Source: UMGS1532 sp045542355 (GTDB taxonomy: Bacteria > Bacillota > Clostridia > Oscillospirales > Acutalibacteraceae). Taken from it: a DNA stretch of 64,000 nt. Position 1 is the first letter of the stretch. Each line of letters starts with the position of its first letter. Under the pieces are notes generated by a model. It was not told the DNA's origin, made no database searches, and saw nothing but the letters and a program-made list of their open reading frames with translations. A program made the position numbers and the translations under genes. This document shows, in pieces, positions 8,410-16,727 of the stretch. The stretch lies in assembly GCA_045542355.1 (NCBI GenBank), contig JAZQKX010000011.1, positions 62,001-126,000 on the forward strand, written 5' to 3'.

Positions 8410-9633
8410 TTAATAGCTTACATATCCAAAGGGGTCAACGGGTGTGTTGTTATTACGAACCTCAAAGTGCAAATGGTAGCCAGTGGATGCACCAGTTGTG
8501 CCAACATAACCAATAACATCACCCTGGTTTACTGTCTGACCCACCGATACGGCGTAAGACATCAGGTGGGCATAGTGGGTGGTTACAAGGGTGCCGTTAA
8601 TGTCACCGTGGCTGATAACCACATAGTTTCCGTAACCGCCGTTGTTGAACTCAGCCATGGTAACAGTACCGTTGGCAGAAGCAATTACAGGCTTACCTGC
8701 AATACCTCCGCCTGAAACGTCGATGCCGTTATGACCTCTGTAGCAGAGGTAGTAGGGGTCGTAACGCATACCAAAAGGAGAGGTCAGGGTTGTATACCCA
8801 GGGATAGGCCAAGCAAAGCCTTTTCCGTCGTATTTCACAGCATTTCCTGCGAGAGCCTGTTGACGCGCCGCTTCATAAGCCGCATCTACACGTGCCTCTA
8901 AGGTTGCCTTGGCAGATTCAGCCGCCGCTAATTCCGCCTTAAGCTGGTCCTGAGACTTAACTATGGTGTTTTTGATTTCGTTTGCAGAGCTTTGCTTCTC
9001 CTGTAAATCTGCACGTTCGGAAGCCAATTCCTGCTTAACAGCCTTTTGCTGTTCGATAGCGTCATTTTTCTTATCAATCTTCTTATTGATATCCTTCATT
9101 GCAAGATTGATTTTCTTCATGAGCGCGTTGTCGTAATTCGCGAGACTTTCAGAAACCTGAGCAGTTGAAAGATAGTCTGCGAAATAGTCAGAGCCTAAGA
9201 GAATAAGCAGGTCGTTACTGCTTCCGCCAGACATATAGATAGAGCGAATTCTGCGCTTAAACAGCTCCTTGTTCTCCTCCAGCTCCTCTTCCTTATCGGC
9301 AATCTCGCCATTGAGCTCATCTATCTCAGAAGCATAGGTGGAAAGGAGATTTTCGCTGGTCATAATCTTGCTTTCTACTGTGGAAATATAGGAATTTATT
9401 GTATCAAGATATTCCTGTTGCTCGTCTATATCTCCCTGCAGAGCGTCGATTTTATTCTGCAGACCGTCCATTTTGGAATCCAGAGCGTTGATTTCGTCCT
9501 GCATCTGGCTGATTGAAGCCGCACGGGCATCGAAATCTACCTTAAGATTTCCAAAACTTCCGAAGCTTAATACCGCAATTATCAGAAAACAAACTAATAT
9601 TTTTGCTGACTTACGATAATGCACTGAATTCAC
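8410..9633 (-). CDS. Coiled-coil M23 metallopeptidase (EnvC/NlpD-like murein hydrolase)
   Basis: Exported peptidoglycan endopeptidase or amidase activator. A signal peptide (about 1-38, ending ARA) is followed by long coiled coil (about 40-265, many heptads rich in Glu, Lys, Gln) and an M23 domain with HNGIDV and HLHFEV, the zinc-ligand motifs, so it is likely active. The start is GTG 9633 or GTG 9624; a GGAAGG lies inside the ftsX 3' end. The gene overlaps ftsX by 23 bases. By analogy with EnvC and with FtsEX-controlled hydrolases of Gram-positives, FtsX probably binds the coiled coil and gates hydrolysis; this is inference from context. Confidence 0.9.
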   Translation of the reverse strand: MNSVHYRKSAKILVCFLIIAVLSFGSFGNLKVDFDARAASISQMQDEINALDSKMDGLQNKIDALQGDIDEQQEYLDTINSYISTVESKIMTSENLLSTYASEIDELNGEIADKEEELEENKELFKRRIRSIYMSGGSSNDLLILLGSDYFADYLSTAQVSESLANYDNALMKKINLAMKDINKKIDKKNDAIEQQKAVKQELASERADLQEKQSSANEIKNTIVKSQDQLKAELAAAESAKATLEARVDAAYEAARQQALAGNAVKYDGKGFAWPIPGYTTLTSPFGMRYDPYYLCYRGHNGIDVSGGGIAGKPVIASANGTVTMAEFNNGGYGNYVVISHGDINGTLVTTHYAHLMSYAVSVGQTVNQGDVIGYVGTTGASTGYHLHFEVRNNNTPVDPFGYVSY

Positions 9634-10657
9634 TGCCTTCCTTTTTTAGATATCTGTTAATCATAAACACACTGCCTATAAGACCCGAAACAACACCAAC
9701 TGCCGCGAATATTCCGCCAAAGAGGGCAACATGCTCCGAGAAAGCAACGGGGTTGGTAAGGGTATCGGCCATGGCTCTGAGCACCGCGGCGTAGCCGAGA
9801 TACAGAAGACCCAATGTGATTACAGCCGAGATTAAGCCAATAACCATTCCCTCTACAACAAAGGGGAGTCTTATGAATGCATCGGTGGCTCCCACAGCCT
9901 TCATAATGCTGATTTCCAGCTTACGGTTGAACATGGTAACTCTTATGGTATTGCAAACGATAACCAATGCAATAAGCATGAGCACAGCAATTATAATATA
10001 ACTTGCAGTGTTTATAGCGTTGTTTATAGAGGTTATACGTTTGGCAAGGTCTTGCTGACTCTTAATTGAGTAGACTCCATCTACCTGCTCAATTTTGGAG
10101 ATGGTTTCATCAAATCGGGAAATATCTTCGAGAATGATTTTTGCGGCACCGGGGAGCGGATTCTCGCCGTTTTCTTCCAGCTGCATAATATATTCCGCCT
10201 GTTCCTCAGACATGGTACCTGCGAAACGGATAATTCCCTCCTCGGGAGAAATAAACTCAACCTCTGCAACATTGTCCAATCTTGCTATTTCGTCGCAAAC
10301 CGCAAGAGCCTCTTCCTCGTTATGCACCAGATAATCATCATAAGGCACATCCGAGGGAGCTTTCTCCTCACCATCTGCATCCGAAGAAGTCTCGGAGGAG
10401 GTATCCTTCTTGGTTTCGCTAACGATATAGTCCTCAGAATATCTAACAGAATTATAGTCGTTAAGATATGCCATGATAACATTTTCTTTTTCCAATGCCA
10501 TCATAGCCTTGTCGATATTAAAGGTCACCAGCATTGCGGCGCCGATAAGGGACATACAACAAATAAGAACACCTACCGATGCCAAAGACATAAGACGGTT
10601 GTCCCATACATTTTTGAAGCCTTCATAGGTAAGATGACGAACACTGCTTAATTTCAT
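9611..10657 (-). CDS. ftsX: Cell-division ABC transporter permease FtsX
   Basis: Permease-like membrane partner of FtsE. It has four helices in the FtsX arrangement: one near residues 22-45, a large external domain, then three at the C-terminal end, with the conserved ISIMKAVGATDAFIRLPF segment between helices 2 and 3. At 348 residues it is about 50 longer than usual. The extra length is an acidic, Ser/Asp/Glu-rich insert at about residues 72-112 of the external domain. It overlaps ftsE by 4 bases (ATGA). It works with FtsE and the neighbouring M23 hydrolase at the division site or lateral wall. Confidence 0.95.
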   Translation of the reverse strand: MKLSSVRHLTYEGFKNVWDNRLMSLASVGVLICCMSLIGAAMLVTFNIDKAMMALEKENVIMAYLNDYNSVRYSEDYIVSETKKDTSSETSSDADGEEKAPSDVPYDDYLVHNEEEALAVCDEIARLDNVAEVEFISPEEGIIRFAGTMSEEQAEYIMQLEENGENPLPGAAKIILEDISRFDETISKIEQVDGVYSIKSQQDLAKRITSINNAINTASYIIIAVLMLIALVIVCNTIRVTMFNRKLEISIMKAVGATDAFIRLPFVVEGMVIGLISAVITLGLLYLGYAAVLRAMADTLTNPVAFSEHVALFGGIFAAVGVVSGLIGSVFMINRYLKKEGSEFSALS

Positions 10658-11358
10658 TTCATACCTCCGTCGGCATTATCTGCAACCACTCTGCCGTTTT
10701 CCAGCATAATAACTCTGCGCTTGAAGTCGCGCACAAGCTGATGCTCGTGGGTAACCATAAGAATTGTGGTACCCATTTTATTGATTTCGGTTAGCATTTC
10801 TACGATTTCGTAAGACATATTAGGGTCAACGTTGCCTGTAGGCTCGTCGGCGATAATCAATGAGGGATTATTTACCAATGCACGGGCAAGACCCACTCTC
10901 TGCTGTTCACCGCCCGAAAGCTCGGCAGGCTTGGAACGAGCCTTTCCGCTTAGTCCCACAACCGAAAGCACATGGGAAACCTTTTTACGGATTTGCTGCT
11001 TTGAAGCGCCTACAACATGCATGGAGAAAGCAACGTTGTCGTATACATTCATATTGGGTATCAGACGGAAATCCTGGAAAACAATACCCATGGTTCTTCT
11101 GAGCATTGGAATTTGTCTATGCTTTAATTTGTTGAGCTTGAAGCCGTTTACGGTTATTTCACCTGCAGAGGGCTTTTCTTCCCTCATTAACAGCTTCATA
11201 AAGGTACTTTTACCCGCACCCGAAGAGCCTACAACAAAAACAAACTCTCCCTTTTTAACCGTAAGGTTGACGTCATTTAGTGCGTGAGTACCTGTAGGAT
11301 ATGTTTTTGAAACACCCTTTAACTCAATTATGGTGTTATTTTCTTGTGTGAATTCCAT
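10654..11358 (-). CDS. ftsE: Cell-division ABC transporter ATP-binding protein FtsE
   Basis: Cytoplasmic ATPase of FtsEX. The 234 residues contain Walker A GSSGAGKST, the Q-loop FQDFRLI, the signature LSGGEQQRVGLARA, Walker B LIIADEPTGNVD and a switch histidine in VTHEH. NPSLIIADEPTGNVDP is typical of FtsE and not of importers. It lies 15 bases after the PucR-type gene and overlaps ftsX, forming an envelope operon with the M23 and S41 genes. Confidence 0.96.
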   Translation of the reverse strand: MEFTQENNTIIELKGVSKTYPTGTHALNDVNLTVKKGEFVFVVGSSGAGKSTFMKLLMREEKPSAGEITVNGFKLNKLKHRQIPMLRRTMGIVFQDFRLIPNMNVYDNVAFSMHVVGASKQQIRKKVSHVLSVVGLSGKARSKPAELSGGEQQRVGLARALVNNPSLIIADEPTGNVDPNMSYEIVEMLTEINKMGTTILMVTHEHQLVRDFKRRVIMLENGRVVADNADGGMK

Positions 11359-11373
11359 AAAAGAACTACCTCA

Positions 11374-12459
11374 TTAATATTTAATAGGGTTGGCTTTAAG
11401 ATACTTCTTAACCATAAGAGCGATTTTAAACACGATAGCGTGGTCAAACTCGCGGAGGTCAAGCCCTGTGATTTTCTTGATTTTCTCCAGACGGTAAACC
11501 AGAGTGTTTCTATGAACAAACAGCTTTCTGGAGGTTTCCGAAACGTTAAGATTGTTTTCGAAGAATTTTTGAATAGTGAAAAGTGTCTCCTGATCCAGGC
11601 TCTCTATGGAACCGCGCTTGAACACCTCGCGAAGGAAGGTTTCGCAAAGGGTTGTGGGAAGCTGATAGATAAGTCTGGCAATGCCGAGATTATCGTAACT
11701 GATTATAGTTTTTTCGTTGTCGAACACCTTGCCTACTTCAAGAGCAATCTGGGACTCTTTGAAAGAACGGGCAAGTTCCTTTAATGTATCAACGGTGGAG
11801 CCAATACCTACAACTGCATGAATATAGAACTCGCTGGAGAGTGTGTCCACGATTGAACGGGCAAGATTCTCAAGGTCTTTAGAATCGATGGGGTGGGTGG
11901 TTTCCTTGACAATAGCAATATCAGATTCGCTGATGTTAATAACGAAATCCTTGGATTTGTTGGGGAACAAATTCTGGATGATGTCGAAAATCGGCACTTC
12001 GTTTTTGGACACTATGCGGATAAGGATGACAGCACGGGAAACTTCACCGTTGAAGTGAAGCTCACGAGCCTTGAGATAAATATCACCGGGGAGAATATTA
12101 TCAAGGATTATATTCTTAATAAAGTTACCGCGGTCGTACTTCTCATCGTAGTAGTGCTTGATGTTGGTGAGCGCTACCGCAAGTAAGGAGGCATATCTTG
12201 CCGCCTGAGAGTCGCTACCCTCAACGAAAAGTATGTATTCAGAGTTCTGTGCACCGCCGAAGGGTTTGTATGTATACTGTCCCTTAACAAAAGCATCACT
12301 GCCTGCGGCGATATTAGAGAATTTCAGGTCATGAACATCCCCTACCTTGCTTAACTCACTACATGCGATGACTGTGGATTTTTCGTCGATAACACCAATC
12401 ATTCTATCGACTGCATCCTTCATCTGATGAACTACGCCCTGAAACAATCTGTTGGACAT
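11374..12459 (-). CDS. PucR/CdaR-type transcriptional regulator with C-terminal helix-turn-helix
   Basis: A 361-residue protein. The N-terminal 200 residues look like a sensor region (PAS/GGDEF-fold-like, no clear ligand motif), the middle resembles the GGDEF-like module of CdaR regulators, and the C-terminus carries the PucR-type helix-turn-helix (NLNVSETSRKLFVHRNTLVYRLEKIKKITGL, given here only as the position 300-331). It is the first gene of the ftsEX operon, so it may tune envelope genes or itself. The ligand is unknown. A promoter lies at 12532-12560, with phased GTTACA repeats upstream. Confidence 0.8.
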   Translation of the reverse strand: MSNRLFQGVVHQMKDAVDRMIGVIDEKSTVIACSELSKVGDVHDLKFSNIAAGSDAFVKGQYTYKPFGGAQNSEYILFVEGSDSQAARYASLLAVALTNIKHYYDEKYDRGNFIKNIILDNILPGDIYLKARELHFNGEVSRAVILIRIVSKNEVPIFDIIQNLFPNKSKDFVINISESDIAIVKETTHPIDSKDLENLARSIVDTLSSEFYIHAVVGIGSTVDTLKELARSFKESQIALEVGKVFDNEKTIISYDNLGIARLIYQLPTTLCETFLREVFKRGSIESLDQETLFTIQKFFENNLNVSETSRKLFVHRNTLVYRLEKIKKITGLDLREFDHAIVFKIALMVKKYLKANPIKY

Positions 12460-12531
12460 ACTACCTTCCTACCTTCCTTTTGGGTTGAATTTTTGTAAAG
12501 GTTACACATAAATTTTCTATTCTACTCGTAT

Positions 12532-12560
12532 ATAATACACAATTTCGGAGCATTTTTCAA
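12532..12560 (-). promoter_or_regulatory. Promoter of the PucR-type regulator/ftsEX operon
   Basis: TTGAAA (12555-12560), 17-base spacer, TATTAT (12532-12537). The leader to the start at 12459 is about 65 bases. Two GTTACA copies lie upstream at 12588-12593 and 12599-12604 and one downstream at 12501-12506. Confidence 0.6.
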
Positions 12561-12587
12561 GGTCTTTTTGCAAAAAAGAATAAAAAA

Positions 12588-12604
12588 GTTACAAATAAGT
12601 TACA
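12588..12604. repeat. Direct repeat AGTTACA, two copies 11 bases apart
   Basis: The copies start at 12588 and 12599 as GTTACA, one helical turn apart, 28 bases upstream of the -35 of the regulator promoter. A third GTTACA is at 12501. They are candidate binding sites; the binding protein is unknown. Confidence 0.4.
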
Positions 12605-12687
12605 GTTTTTGGTTTACTCCTACTATATTTTTATATTTCTTCCTTAATTTGTATATTTTATTACCAAATCAACCCAAAGAGTTGCTA

Positions 12688-12716
12688 TTGACTTTAAGAG
12701 CATTAATGCTTAAAAT
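12688..12716 (+). promoter_or_regulatory. Promoter of mnmA
   Basis: TTGACT (12688-12693), 17-base spacer, TAAAAT (12711-12716). The spacer contains the perfect 12-base palindrome AGCATTAATGCT (12699-12710). Confidence 0.6.
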
Positions 12717-12753
12717 ATAAGTATCAGATTTAAATTTATGGTGATAGATTATA

Positions 12754-13845
12754 ATGAATAATAAAAAGGCTATAATTGCCATGAGCGGCGGAGTGGACAG
12801 CTCGGTTGCGGCGCTTCTAACAAAGGAACAGGGTTTGGAATGCATGGGTATCACCATGCGGCTCTACAGCAATGAGGATGTTTTTATAGACACCTCAAAA
12901 ACCTGTTGCAGTCTCGACGATGTTGAGGACGCAAGGGGCGTGGCAAACCGACTGGATATCCCCTATTATGTCTTTAATTTCAGCGATGCTTTTAATGAAC
13001 AGGTAATCGACCGCTTTGTGAATGCTTATGAAAATGGTTTTACACCTAATCCATGTATTGATTGCAACAGATACATTAAATGGAAAAAACTTTTTCAGCG
13101 GATGAAGGAGCTGGATTATGACTATGTTGTAACGGGGCATTACGCAAGGATCGACTACGATTCAGAGTCTGGAATGTACCTATTGAAAAAGGGTGTTGAC
13201 GAATCTAAAGACCAGAGCTATGTGTTATACAACATGACTCAGGAACAGCTGTCCCACACCTTGCTTCCCATAGGTGCTTTAAGCAAACCCGAGGTGCGCG
13301 AAATTGCCGAGGAAAACGGATTTATAAATGCAGAAAAGCCAGACAGTCAGGATATATGCTTCATTCCCGACGGAGACTATGCGGAATTTATCGAAAAGCG
13401 CACAGGCAAAACCTATGAAAAAGGAAACTTTGTGGACAAAGATGGCAATATTTTAGGAGAACACAAGGGTCTTATTCGATATACCATAGGGCAGAGAAAA
13501 GGACTTGGGTTAGCCCTTAAAAAGCCAGGGTACGTTTGCAGAAAATGCTACGACACAAACACAGTCATCATCGGTGACAACGAGGACTTGTTTACAAAAC
13601 GGCTCATAGCCGATGATTTTAACTGGATTTTGGGTGAGCCTGAGAATGCTATCAAAATAAAAGCCAAAACCAGATACAAGCACAAGGAACAACCTGCCAC
13701 CGCGACCCCTTTAGGAAATGGCAAAGTCGAAGTTGTGTTCGACGAGCCTCAAAGAGCAATCACAGAGGGACAGGCCGTGGTGCTTTACGACGGTGACACA
13801 GTGCTCGGTGGCGGCACTATAACTGAGACGGAATATAATATATAA
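12754..13845 (+). CDS. mnmA: tRNA-specific 2-thiouridylase MnmA
   Basis: Installs sulfur at C2 of uridine 34 in tRNA-Lys, Glu and Gln. It has the PP-loop SGGVDSS at residues 11-17, Cys101-x-x-Cys104 (PCIDC) and Cys202 (DICFIPDGD), the catalytic cysteines of the family, and a C-terminal beta-barrel. Length of 363 is normal. It stands alone on the plus strand, in a window region otherwise on the minus strand, with its own promoter and terminator. The sulfur donor (a cysteine desulfurase) is not nearby. Confidence 0.96.
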   Translation: MNNKKAIIAMSGGVDSSVAALLTKEQGLECMGITMRLYSNEDVFIDTSKTCCSLDDVEDARGVANRLDIPYYVFNFSDAFNEQVIDRFVNAYENGFTPNPCIDCNRYIKWKKLFQRMKELDYDYVVTGHYARIDYDSESGMYLLKKGVDESKDQSYVLYNMTQEQLSHTLLPIGALSKPEVREIAEENGFINAEKPDSQDICFIPDGDYAEFIEKRTGKTYEKGNFVDKDGNILGEHKGLIRYTIGQRKGLGLALKKPGYVCRKCYDTNTVIIGDNEDLFTKRLIADDFNWILGEPENAIKIKAKTRYKHKEQPATATPLGNGKVEVVFDEPQRAITEGQAVVLYDGDTVLGGGTITETEYNI

Positions 13846-13848
13846 GAT

Positions 13849-13881
13849 AAGGGACTTGACAGCTAATCAAGTCCCTTTAAT
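13849..13881. terminator. Bidirectional terminator between mnmA and the zinc-ribbon gene
   Basis: Arms AAGGGACTTGA (13849-13859) and TCAAGTCCCTT (13867-13877) around a 7-base loop. T-rich or A-rich sequence on each side serves both converging genes. Confidence 0.85.
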
Positions 13882-14724
13882 TTATTCATATTCGTAGTAT
13901 TTTTTGGTTGCTCTGATTTTTGTGAGGTCATATTTTATGCTATGGCTATCAATAACCGAGCAGGTTTCCGGGTCGGCGGTGTTCAGCGAGAATTCCAGAG
14001 TGTTCTTTTTTCTTAAATCTGCTAATGGGGTTGAGCTATCGTCTGTCTCATTTTCTTCATAATCATAGAGATTATCAAAGTTAAACCTAAGCTCCACCAA
14101 ATGGCTCTTGCCCGATTTGATTATAATACTGCCATCATCGGCATAGTAGGAGTCATAGTCCCACATAATTTCGTCATCCTCATAGGAAAAGTCGCCGTAT
14201 GCCATAGCTTTCTCTCCATCTAACAAAGCTTTTGTGGGATAGAAGCTAACGTCTTCTTTTCCTTTGTTTTCCACCTCAATGGTTAAAATTATTTCATAAT
14301 CTTCTCGATAGCTTTGGTCCTCGACCAATCCCACCTGAATATCCCCAACGATGCAGAGAGGCTGACTATCGTAGCTTGAAGTCACGCTTGAGTCGGAGGA
14401 GGAAAGGAATATGGCGCAACTGGCGGCACCGATTATAATTGCAAAGGCAACAGCCACCGATATCAGCCAGAACCACCACTTGCTGAAAATCCCCGTTTTG
14501 GCTTTCTTGTTTCCAACATACGGAGAAAAACCGCATTTAGGACAAACATAGGTATACTCTGTTCCGCAAATGGGACAGGGTCTTATTGGAGCGGTGTTAT
14601 AGTTTGGGTTGTATGCACCCTGAGGGTTTACGGGTGGAGTCTGAGATTCTGGAGCAGAAGCAGTTTTTGGGGCTTCTTCCCTAGGTTTGCCATTCAGAAT
14701 AACCTTATTATCGTTGTTTTCCAT
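13882..14724 (-). CDS. Zinc-ribbon membrane protein of unknown function
   Basis: A 280-residue protein. A Pro/Asn-rich start precedes a zinc ribbon (Cys50, Cys53, Cys61, Cys64: CPIC and CPKC), then one membrane helix (about 83-107), and an external domain of about 160 residues predicted to be beta-rich (IVGDIQVGLVED, IILTIEVENKGKEDVSFYP), resembling the DUF4352/DUF5067 class of extracellular Ig-like domains. Topology would place the ribbon in the cytoplasm. It lies 27 bases after asnB and may be cotranscribed. I cannot assign a function. Confidence 0.75.
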   Translation of the reverse strand: MENNDNKVILNGKPREEAPKTASAPESQTPPVNPQGAYNPNYNTAPIRPCPICGTEYTYVCPKCGFSPYVGNKKAKTGIFSKWWFWLISVAVAFAIIIGAASCAIFLSSSDSSVTSSYDSQPLCIVGDIQVGLVEDQSYREDYEIILTIEVENKGKEDVSFYPTKALLDGEKAMAYGDFSYEDDEIMWDYDSYYADDGSIIIKSGKSHLVELRFNFDNLYDYEENETDDSSTPLADLRKKNTLEFSLNTADPETCSVIDSHSIKYDLTKIRATKKYYEYE

Positions 14725-14751
14725 AGATACTACCCCTTTCCAGGATACAGA

Positions 14752-16581
14752 TTAATCTGCCATGAATTGTTTATACCATACAAGGAAGGTATATATAGTC
14801 CAGATTTTACGGCTGTTGTCCGCCTTATCGGCTCGGTGATCGTCCATTAATTTAACGAGGAGCTTTGTGTTGAAATATTTTTCGGCGGTATCACTAAGGA
14901 ACTCCTGCTTTACGATGTTATAATATTTATCCTCTTTAAGCCACACGCGAATAGGCACAGGGAAGCCAAGTTTGGGCTTCTCTGATGTTTTTGAGGGCAA
15001 GGTCTTGGAAGCGGCTTTTCTTAAAGCCAACTTGGTGTTGCTCAAATTCACCCGTTTATCAAGGGGAATTGTTTGAGCAAGTGACATAATCTCCTTATCG
15101 AGAAAGGGTACGCGAAGCTCTAAGGAATGAGCCATTGACATCTTATCGGCTTTTAGGAGAATATCACCCATCATCCACATATTGATGTCGAGATACTGCA
15201 TACGGGTAACTTCATCCTTATCGCTGACCTCACTATAGAACTTCTTACAAATCTCGCGAGGAGCGGGAGCTTTATCGTTCTTGAGAAGTTTTGCTCTCTC
15301 CTTTTTGGAGAAGATGTTGGCATTGCCTATAAACCAATCCTCAACAGGTCTGCCACGTCGGATAAGAAAGTTTATGCCGTGGATTTTAGGAAGATGCATA
15401 GCAACAAATCCTAAGAAACGACGGATGGGCGTGGGGATTAAATTAAATTTAGGACAAGCTAAGGGTGCGGCATAGATTTTATAACCGCCAAAAAGCTCAT
15501 CGGCACCCTCGCCTGAAAGAACAACCTTAACATGCTCGGCGGCAAGTTTCGAAACAAAATAAAGAGGCACTGCGGCAGGGTCTGCCAAGGGCTCGTCCAT
15601 CTGATATTGAATCTTAGGGAATTCCCCCCAATACTCCTCGGGGGTAATAACCTTGCTGATATTTACGGTGTTGATGAAATCGGCAAATTCCTTGGCGTAG
15701 CTGATTTCATTGTATTTTTCGTCGGTGCCGAAGCCAACGGTGAAAGTCTTGTCAACATTGGCTGTAGCGGCAATATAACTGGAATCTATACCGCTGGAGA
15801 GGAAGGAGCCAACCTCAACGTCACTGATTTTATGAGCCTCAACCGACTCCTTAATAGCATCGTCAACAATGTCGGCATATTCGGAAATAGTTTTGCCGTC
15901 GGTATCGGCGTTGAACTCAGGCTTCCAATAGCGGGTTTTATACATTTCGCCGTTTTTATAGGTGAAATAATGAGCGGGGGGAAGCTTATATACATTCTTA
16001 AAAAAGGTTTCCTCGGTGGGAGAATACTGGAAAGAGAGATAGTTAGCCAGTGCCTCCTCGTTGAGAGAAGCAGTGAAAGCGGGGTGAGGAACGAAGCCCT
16101 TTATTTCCGAGCCGAAAAGGAAAGCATTGCCGAAACGGGCATAGTAAAGAGGCTTTATGCCGAAATAGTCTCGGGCGCCGAAAAGGGTCTTGGTCTTCAT
16201 ATCCCATATAACAAAGGAGAACATGCCTCTGAGCATGGGGACCAAATCCTCACCGTATTCCTCGTAGCCATGGATGAGCACCTCGCTGTCGCTATTGGTC
16301 TTAAAGGTGTGACCAGCGGCAACCAAACCCTCGCGAATTTGACGGTAGTTATAAATCTCACCATTGAAAACAAGGGCTAAGGTGTTATCCTCGTTATATA
16401 AAGGCTGATGTCCTGCCTCTAAATCTATGATGCTAAGACGACGAAAGCCGAGAGCTATATCGTCGTTGATAAACTGTCCGTGGGAATCAGGTCCCCTATG
16501 GACAATCTTGTCCATCATACCAGTGAGTACCTCAGCGGCGATATCACCTATTGTATTAGTAAAACCAACATATCCGCACAT
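14752..16581 (-). CDS. asnB: Asparagine synthase (glutamine-hydrolysing)
   Basis: Makes asparagine from aspartate, glutamine and ATP. Starting at ATG 16581 the protein begins MCGYVGF, so the nucleophile Cys is residue 2 after Met removal, as in all class II amidotransferases. GGAGGTATACC lies just ahead. The glutaminase half has HRGPDSHG; the synthetase half has the PP-loop LSSGIDSS and the LSGEGADELFGGY motif. Length of about 609 matches the AsnB of Firmicutes. An earlier in-frame ATG at 16620 would bury the catalytic cysteine and is rejected. Confidence 0.95.
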   Translation of the reverse strand: MCGYVGFTNTIGDIAAEVLTGMMDKIVHRGPDSHGQFINDDIALGFRRLSIIDLEAGHQPLYNEDNTLALVFNGEIYNYRQIREGLVAAGHTFKTNSDSEVLIHGYEEYGEDLVPMLRGMFSFVIWDMKTKTLFGARDYFGIKPLYYARFGNAFLFGSEIKGFVPHPAFTASLNEEALANYLSFQYSPTEETFFKNVYKLPPAHYFTYKNGEMYKTRYWKPEFNADTDGKTISEYADIVDDAIKESVEAHKISDVEVGSFLSSGIDSSYIAATANVDKTFTVGFGTDEKYNEISYAKEFADFINTVNISKVITPEEYWGEFPKIQYQMDEPLADPAAVPLYFVSKLAAEHVKVVLSGEGADELFGGYKIYAAPLACPKFNLIPTPIRRFLGFVAMHLPKIHGINFLIRRGRPVEDWFIGNANIFSKKERAKLLKNDKAPAPREICKKFYSEVSDKDEVTRMQYLDINMWMMGDILLKADKMSMAHSLELRVPFLDKEIMSLAQTIPLDKRVNLSNTKLALRKAASKTLPSKTSEKPKLGFPVPIRVWLKEDKYYNIVKQEFLSDTAEKYFNTKLLVKLMDDHRADKADNSRKIWTIYTFLVWYKQFMAD

Positions 16582-16624
16582 GTGGTATACCTCCAAAAGT
16601 TTAATTGCATTATTATACATTTTT

Positions 16625-16653
16625 ATTATACTTCATTTTTGCGAGAACTTAAA
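16625..16653 (-). promoter_or_regulatory. Probable promoter of asnB
   Basis: TATAAT at 16625-16630 has a weak TTTAAG -35 (16648-16653) 17 bases away. A second TATAAT is at 16612-16617. Confidence 0.4.
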
Positions 16654-16686
16654 GACCTTTTTTTGAATTTTTTTGAAAAATATATA

Positions 16687-16712
16687 AAATGCCCGTGCCA
16701 AACGGCACGGAC
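16687..16712 (-). terminator. Intrinsic terminator after the sugar ABC ATPase gene
   Basis: CCGTGCC/GGCACGG stem (16693-16699 and 16704-16710) with a 4-base loop. On the minus strand an A/T-rich, T-containing stretch follows. Confidence 0.7.
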
Positions 16713-16727
16713 TTGAATTTACCAATA

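Noticed and set aside
15532..16380. Long open frame on the plus strand, opposite asnB
   Set aside because: It is a shadow of asnB, which has all catalytic motifs. The predicted product has no family motif and no ribosome site.
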